64,000 nt of DNA. It comes from an uncultured Bacteroidales bacterium (lineage in GTDB: Bacteria; Bacteroidota; Bacteroidia; Bacteroidales; UBA932). Position numbers and translations under genes: made by a program. Below the pieces are notes generated by a model, which saw only the letters and a list, made by a program, of their open reading frames with translations, was not told where the DNA came from and did not search any database. The DNA lies in the NCBI GenBank assembly GCA_905234775.1, contig CAJOJC010000001.1:1-64000 (forward strand), given 5' to 3'. Below are positions 59,804-64,000 of the stretch, one piece after another; the stretch's first letter is position 1; every line of letters begins with the position of its first letter.

Positions 59804-60808
59804 ATCCCTTTCGCCTTCTGAGAGGAATTTAGCCTCGATAGGAACTGTAAACAGGCGTTTCTTAACGTCATCGCTAAGCCCGGCGCAACCGATAAGGCGC
59901 TGGGCGTCTTTTTCTGTAGTGAAGAAACAGGCGAAGGGATTAAGCAGTATCGTGTTGTTGATGTTGCGGACATCCTTCTCGCTGAAGGTGTGATGGTCCT
60001 GGAACGAGAACACCTTGGTCAGCGAGTACGAAGCGGCCAGATGGTCGATGAAAGGCTTGTTGCGGGCGATGCCGCTGATGACGACCGCTTTGTCTGAACG
60101 GGGCCACGACGCCTCTGCGCCCTCAAATACCGGAACGGGAGTCGCATATTCGACCGTAGTAAACAGAACGGGGATCTTGTCGCCCGCGGGGGTGTAAGCC
60201 GCATGCTCGGCAGGCTCGTAGCCCGTCATCCGAAGGTTGTCCTTCGCGTAGCCTGCCTTTTCGAAGTCGCTCATCGCGGCGGGACATTTCGTAACTATAA
60301 TCACATCCGCCTTGAAAATCCGCTCCGGCAGGTCGCGAAGGCGGCCGAAGGGCAGGAGAGAGTCCTTGAAAACCGGGCGGTTGTAGTCCACCAGAACTAT
60401 ATTCAGGGAGGCTTTCAGCTTCCTGTATTGATATGCGTCGTCCAGTACGATAGCGTCTACCGCCGATCCTATTTTGTTGCAGCCTTCGATTCTGTCTTCA
60501 TCTACTACAACTCGAACGTCGGGGAACTTGCGCGCAATCTGAAGCGGCTCGTCGCCGTAGAGGGAGGCGTCTCCGGCGGGGTCTACCTCCAGGTAGCCTT
60601 TGGTTTTGCGCCCATAGCCGCGCGACAATACCGCCAGCTTATGGCCTTCGAGGGTCCGCAGTATAAGTTCGGTGAGCGGCGTCTTGCCGGTCCCGCCGAC
60701 CGTGACGTTGCCCACGCAGATCGTGGGAACGCCTGCCTCGGCGACCGGCCTCCGGCCGCTGTCATAAGCGCGGTGGCGCAGTTTAAGTACCGTTCTATAG
60801 ATCAGCAT
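59741..60808 (-). CDS. lpxK: Tetraacyldisaccharide 4'-kinase
   Basis: 355 residues. Phosphorylates the lipid A precursor at the 4' position at the inner membrane. Walker A-type GNVTVGGTGKTPLTE (near 33-47), LSRGYGRKTKG, VVDEDRIEG and LDDAYQYRKLK match LpxK; HHTFSEKD near 265 is also characteristic. An N-terminal amphipathic segment replaces the longer membrane helix of proteobacterial enzymes. Overlaps dusB by 14 bp. Confidence 0.94.
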   Translation of the reverse strand: MLIYRTVLKLRHRAYDSGRRPVAEAGVPTICVGNVTVGGTGKTPLTELILRTLEGHKLAVLSRGYGRKTKGYLEVDPAGDASLYGDEPLQIARKFPDVRVVVDEDRIEGCNKIGSAVDAIVLDDAYQYRKLKASLNIVLVDYNRPVFKDSLLPFGRLRDLPERIFKADVIIVTKCPAAMSDFEKAGYAKDNLRMTGYEPAEHAAYTPAGDKIPVLFTTVEYATPVPVFEGAEASWPRSDKAVVISGIARNKPFIDHLAASYSLTKVFSFQDHHTFSEKDVRNINNTILLNPFACFFTTEKDAQRLIGCAGLSDDVKKRLFTVPIEAKFLSEGERDLFSSILKKLVERGVQADDVL

Positions 60809-61796
60809 AGCGTTCTTCTATCTCGTCCAGTATCGAAAACAGTTCGGGTACGTCGAGGGTCGTGACCATCCGGATCCTGGTTTCCTTGAAGTCCGGCAGC
60901 CCGCGGAAGTAGCAAGAAAGATGCCTGCGCATCTCGTAGACTCCGCGCGGCTCGCCCTTGAGCTCGAGCGACAGCTTCAAATGCCTGCGGGCGATGGCGA
61001 CCTTCTCGCGCACGCTCGGTTCGGGCAGCAGTTCGCCCGTGTCCAGATAATGGCGGATGTCGCGGAATATCCACGGCCGGCCGTAGGTAGCGCGGGCGAC
61101 CATGATCCCGTCTACCCCGTAGCGGTCGAACGCCTCCTTCGCCTTCTCGGGCGAGTCGATGTCGCCGTTGCCGATGATGGGGATGTGCATGCGCGGGTTG
61201 CGCTTCACTTCGCCGATCAGCGTCCAGTCCGCCTTGCCCTTGTAGAGCTGGCAGCGCGTGCGCCCATGGATCGTAAGCGCCTGAATCCCAACGTCCTGCA
61301 GCCGCTCGGCGAGCTCGACTATGATCTTCGAGCTCTCGTCCCATCCCAGGCGCGTCTTTACGGTCACGGGTTTCCCGACCGCTTCGACCACGGCCTTGGT
61401 GATCGCGACCATCTTATCGGGCTCGCGCATCATCCCCGATCCCGCACCGCGGCCGGCGATTTTATTCACCGGGCAGCCGAAGTTGATGTCGATCAGGTCG
61501 GCTCCATGGCCCCCGGCTATCTCCGAGGCATGGTCGGCCATCTGCGCGGCCTTGACCATGGATTCGGGGATATGGCCGTAGATCTGGATCCCGACGGGCG
61601 CCTCCTCCTCGAGCGTCCTCATCTTCTCGATCGCTTTGTGGGCGTCGCGGATGAGGCCGTCGGAGGGGACGAACTCGGTATAGACGGCGGCCGCCCCCTG
61701 CTCGCGGCAGAGGATGCGGAAGCTGGCGTCAGTGACGTCTTCCATCGGCGCGAGCAATACCGGCCGCTCTCCCAGATCTATGTTCCCAATCTTCAT
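60795..61796 (-). CDS. dusB: tRNA-dihydrouridine synthase DusB
   Basis: 333 residues. FMN barrel with VLLAPMEDVTDASFR, INFGCPVNKIAGRGAGSGMM (catalytic cysteine), VKTRLGWDESS and ALTIHGRTRCQLYKG, diagnostic of DusB/NifR3. Reduces uridines in tRNA. It begins just after the frdC terminator, so it relies on readthrough or an unrecognised promoter. Confidence 0.95.
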   Translation of the reverse strand: MKIGNIDLGERPVLLAPMEDVTDASFRILCREQGAAAVYTEFVPSDGLIRDAHKAIEKMRTLEEEAPVGIQIYGHIPESMVKAAQMADHASEIAGGHGADLIDINFGCPVNKIAGRGAGSGMMREPDKMVAITKAVVEAVGKPVTVKTRLGWDESSKIIVELAERLQDVGIQALTIHGRTRCQLYKGKADWTLIGEVKRNPRMHIPIIGNGDIDSPEKAKEAFDRYGVDGIMVARATYGRPWIFRDIRHYLDTGELLPEPSVREKVAIARRHLKLSLELKGEPRGVYEMRRHLSCYFRGLPDFKETRIRMVTTLDVPELFSILDEIEERYADL

Positions 61797-61799
61797 TTA

Positions 61800-61835
61800 T
61801 AAAAAATCCCACTCCAGGTGCGGCCTTGAGTGGGA
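61800..61835 (-). terminator. Terminator of frdC
   Basis: TCCCACTC (61807-61814) and GAGTGGGA (61828-61835) form an 8-bp stem; on the minus strand it runs into TTTTTTAT (61806-61800). Confidence 0.8.
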
Positions 61836-61855
61836 ATGAGTGTCAGTTGTTTATC

Positions 61856-62581
61856 CTACACAAAGTTCGGAGCCTGGATGAAGGCGTTGATTGCGGTGGC
61901 AGCGAACATGAGGCAGATAAGGGCTGCGACGATGATGCCGATTACCTTAAGGCGCTTGAACCAGATCTTTCCATCCCAACCGATAGTCTGGAACATGCTC
62001 CAGAAGCCATGGGTAAGGTGAAGGAACAGCACCACGAACCAGAGCAGGTAGAGGATCAGCAGCCACCAGCGGCCGAAGGTGAAGCTCAAAAGCAGGTAGG
62101 GATTGTTCTCATAGACTCCGATTCCGAACATCTCGGGGAGCTGCATGTGGGCCCAGAAATCAGTAAGATGAAGGCCGATGCATCCGAGGATAACGATGCC
62201 CAGAACAAGCATGTTCTTCGATGACCAGGAATCAACCTTTGCTTTCGAGGCAACCTCGTAACGCTTGTAACCTCCGCGGGCCTTCATGTTGATGATCGTA
62301 AGCCAGATACCGTAGGCAATGTGGATTACGAAACCAAGGGCAAGGATGGGGACCATGATGCTGATCACGGGAGTCGACATGAAGTCGCATCCGAGCTTGA
62401 AGAGGCCGTCTCCGGCGGTAAAGAGCTTATCGTCTGCGGCGGCGATGCCGAACTTGCCGGTGAAGCTGTCGATTACGGAGAAGAAGTTGATGGTGGCGTG
62501 GAGGAGCAGGAAGATGATAAGGAATGCTCCGCTGATAGCCTGGATGAATTTTCTTCCGATGGAAGAGTTAAGCATGAACAT
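61856..62581 (-). CDS. frdC: Fumarate reductase/succinate dehydrogenase cytochrome b subunit
   Basis: 241 residues with five hydrophobic helices, the Bacteroidota/Bacillus-type single-subunit diheme anchor. Histidines near the helix ends (LLLHATINFF, FVIHIAYGIW, GLHLTDFWAHM, FLHLTHGFW) fit four heme ligands. Anchors the flavoprotein and Fe-S subunits and passes electrons between menaquinone and succinate/fumarate. Its usual partners frdA and frdB are not downstream: a terminator and dusB follow. Methionine 3 is an alternative start. Confidence 0.93.
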   Translation of the reverse strand: MFMLNSSIGRKFIQAISGAFLIIFLLLHATINFFSVIDSFTGKFGIAAADDKLFTAGDGLFKLGCDFMSTPVISIMVPILALGFVIHIAYGIWLTIINMKARGGYKRYEVASKAKVDSWSSKNMLVLGIVILGCIGLHLTDFWAHMQLPEMFGIGVYENNPYLLLSFTFGRWWLLILYLLWFVVLFLHLTHGFWSMFQTIGWDGKIWFKRLKVIGIIVAALICLMFAATAINAFIQAPNFV

Positions 62582-62601
62582 AATATGTGGGCTTTTATTA
62601 T

Positions 62602-62609
62602 TATCTTTG
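62602..62609 (+). promoter_or_regulatory. Candidate -7 element of pyrH-frr
   Basis: TATCTTTG, 31 bp before the pyrH ATG; -33 element not evident. Confidence 0.5.
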
Positions 62610-62618
62610 TAAGTCTTG

Positions 62619-62649
62619 CAAATATAATTAAATTTGCTCTATGTACAAA
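62619..62649 (-). promoter_or_regulatory. Promoter of frdC
   Basis: On the minus strand TTTG (62649-62646), 19 bases, TATATTTG (62626-62619), full consensus. The -33 element lies in the first codons of pyrH. Confidence 0.85.
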
Positions 62650-63345
62650 CGAGTACTTCTCAAACTTAGCGGCGAAAGCCTCGGCGGTCCGTCGGGAAAA
62701 GGTCTCGACGAGAGCCGCATCGCCGCCTACGCAGACCAGATTGTTAAAGCAGTCCGGAGCGGACACCAGGTAGCCGTGGTAAACGGCGGAGGAAACATCT
62801 TCCGCGGCCTCCAGGGCATGGGTAAAGGCTTCGACAGGGTAGACGGAGATAAGATGGGCATGCTTGCGACCGTGATCAATAGCATGGCCCTGGCCCAGTT
62901 CATCCGCGCCCGCGGGGTAAACGCCCAGGTCTTTACCGCGACCCCGATGGAGCCGGTAGCCCGCTATTATGTCCGCGACGCAGCGGTGAAAGTCCTCGAA
63001 GAGGGAGGAGTCGCGCTGATCGCCGGCGGGACTGGAAATCCGTTCTTCACCACGGACAGCGGTGCTGCTCTCCGCGCGCTCGAGCTTGGGGCAGACGCCC
63101 TGCTTAAGGGTACAAGGGTTGATGGCGTCTATACGGCCGACCCTGAAAAGGACCCTACCGCCGTCAAGTACGACGAATTGACCTTCGACAAGGCTCTCGC
63201 AGATCACCTGAAGGTGATGGACGCGACTGCCTTCGCCCTCTGCGAGCAGGGCGACATCCCCATCGTCGTGTTCGACATCGACGCAGAGGGCGCTCTCCAG
63301 TCGCTGCTCGAGGGAAAGAAGGTCGGCACAATCGTTCATAAATAA
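62641..63345 (+). CDS. pyrH: UMP kinase
   Basis: 234 residues, normal length. KRVLLKLSGESLGG at the start, VVNGGGNIFRG, DKMGMLATVINSMAL and GTGNPFFTTDSGAALRALELGADALLKGT are diagnostic of bacterial hexameric UMP kinase. Makes UDP from UMP. Followed by frr after 12 bp, the usual pyrH-frr order. Confidence 0.97.
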   Translation: MYKRVLLKLSGESLGGPSGKGLDESRIAAYADQIVKAVRSGHQVAVVNGGGNIFRGLQGMGKGFDRVDGDKMGMLATVINSMALAQFIRARGVNAQVFTATPMEPVARYYVRDAAVKVLEEGGVALIAGGTGNPFFTTDSGAALRALELGADALLKGTRVDGVYTADPEKDPTAVKYDELTFDKALADHLKVMDATAFALCEQGDIPIVVFDIDAEGALQSLLEGKKVGTIVHK

Positions 63346-63357
63346 TATTATATAGGT

Positions 63358-63927
63358 ATGTTGTCAGCAATCGAAAAAGACATTATCGCCGGCGCCGAGA
63401 AAAAGATGCAGGATGCAGTCTCTTTCCTGGAGGCGAGCCTCAAAGACTATAGGGTCGGCAAGGCCAACCCCTCAGTGTTCAACAAGGTCCTGGTGAATTA
63501 CTATGGAACCATGACCCCGCTCCCTCAGGTCGGTACGGTCTCCGCTCCAGATGCGAAGACCCTCGTCATCCAGCCGTGGGACCGTTCCCTCATCCCGGCG
63601 GTCGAGAAAGCGATCCTGGACGCCAATATCGGCCTGACTCCGTCGAATAACGGCGAGCTTATCCGCTGTACCGTTCCCGCCCTTACCGAGGAGCGCCGTA
63701 AGGACCTCGTGAAGAAGGCGAAGGGAGAAGGCGAAAATACCAAGGTCGTCATCAGGAACGTCAGGCGCGACGCCATGGACGCCCTGAAGAAAGCCCAGAA
63801 AGCCGGAACTATCAGCGAAGACGCCGAGAAGGAGGCAGAAGACGAAGTCCAGAAACTGACAGACAAGAAGGTTAAGGAGGTCGACGGCATTGTTGCCGCG
63901 AAGGAAAAAGATATCCTTACCGTCTAG
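63358..63927 (+). CDS. frr: Ribosome recycling factor
   Basis: 189 residues. FNKVLVNYYGTMTPLPQVGTVSAPDAKTL and VRNVRRDAMDALKKAQKAG are the standard RRF segments; a long C-terminal helix completes the three-helix bundle. Splits post-termination ribosomes with EF-G. Confidence 0.97.
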   Translation: MLSAIEKDIIAGAEKKMQDAVSFLEASLKDYRVGKANPSVFNKVLVNYYGTMTPLPQVGTVSAPDAKTLVIQPWDRSLIPAVEKAILDANIGLTPSNNGELIRCTVPALTEERRKDLVKKAKGEGENTKVVIRNVRRDAMDALKKAQKAGTISEDAEKEAEDEVQKLTDKKVKEVDGIVAAKEKDILTV

Positions 63928-63929
63928 TT

Positions 63930-63960
63930 TTTGTTATTTCGAAAATATTTTATACCTTTG
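63930..63960 (+). promoter_or_regulatory. Promoter of a gene beyond the window
   Basis: TTTG (63930-63933), 19 bases, TACCTTTG (63953-63960), full consensus. No start codon with a frame is visible in the 40 bases left, so the gene or RNA lies downstream of the window edge. Confidence 0.75.
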
Positions 63961-64000
63961 CGACCCCTTAACCATAGGGATCGCATTTTTTATAAAGTAT

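Overview
The window is chromosomal DNA from a member of the Bacteroidota, most likely a GC-rich member of the order Bacteroidales. The reasons are a SusC/SusD pair, many Bacteroidota-type lipoproteins, a diheme-type fumarate reductase/succinate dehydrogenase cytochrome b, and repeated matches to the Bacteroidota primary promoter (TTTG, about 19 bases, TAnnTTTG). No plasmid, phage or rRNA genes are seen. Species cannot be assigned from the sequence alone.

Region 1 (1-1117) is non-coding and full of inverted repeats. It ends with a strong hairpin that looks like the terminator of the next region.

Region 2 (1118-35312) is about 34 kb with every gene on the minus strand, packed with short gaps or 4-19 bp overlaps. 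It reads as a large polysaccharide utilisation locus. Transcription order from the right: SDR oxidoreductase, mannonate dehydratase, KDG kinase and KDPG aldolase (uronate branch); a XylR-type AraC regulator; SusC, SusD and two surface lipoproteins; a SIS sugar isomerase-like protein; GH2 and GH20 exo-glycosidases; two TIM-barrel-like putative hydrolases; a phosphodiester-glycosidase (NAGPA) lipoprotein; a DUF4855 lipoprotein; an MFS sugar transporter; NagA and NagB; then four exported Gfo/Idh/MocA-type oxidoreductases, a broken ApbE and a small membrane protein. The theme is capture and degradation of a glycan containing N-acetylhexosamine and probably uronic acid. Products would go to fructose-6-phosphate (NagA/NagB) and to pyruvate plus glyceraldehyde-3-phosphate (UxuA/KdgK/Eda). 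A GlcNAc kinase and a uronate isomerase are needed but not in the window.

Region 3 (35346-46182) is mixed: a tRNA-Gly with promoter and terminator, pheS, a C69 dipeptidase, an outer-membrane barrel protein, a decayed parDE module, a flavoprotein/CodB/phosphoribosyltransferase group, a lipoprotein carrying palindromic repeats, and a VapC-type toxin-antitoxin pair. A 153-bp MITE-like element is present twice in opposite orientation; one copy cuts off parE.

Region 4 (46223-48592) is an AT-rich two-gene module (lipoprotein plus C10/streptopain-like protease). It is bracketed by a 59-bp direct repeat of the 3' end of the neighbouring U32 peptidase gene, as expected for a recent insertion.

Region 5 (48515-64000) is ordinary housekeeping: U32 peptidase, TPR protein, aminopeptidase P, DUF3109, a catalytically dead-looking M16 homologue, a Nif3-like protein, HemW, a coiled-coil membrane protein, LpxK, DusB, an isolated FrdC/SdhC, PyrH and Frr. 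A 0.5-kb non-coding repeat block at 58.8-59.3 kb is related to the one at the start of the window.
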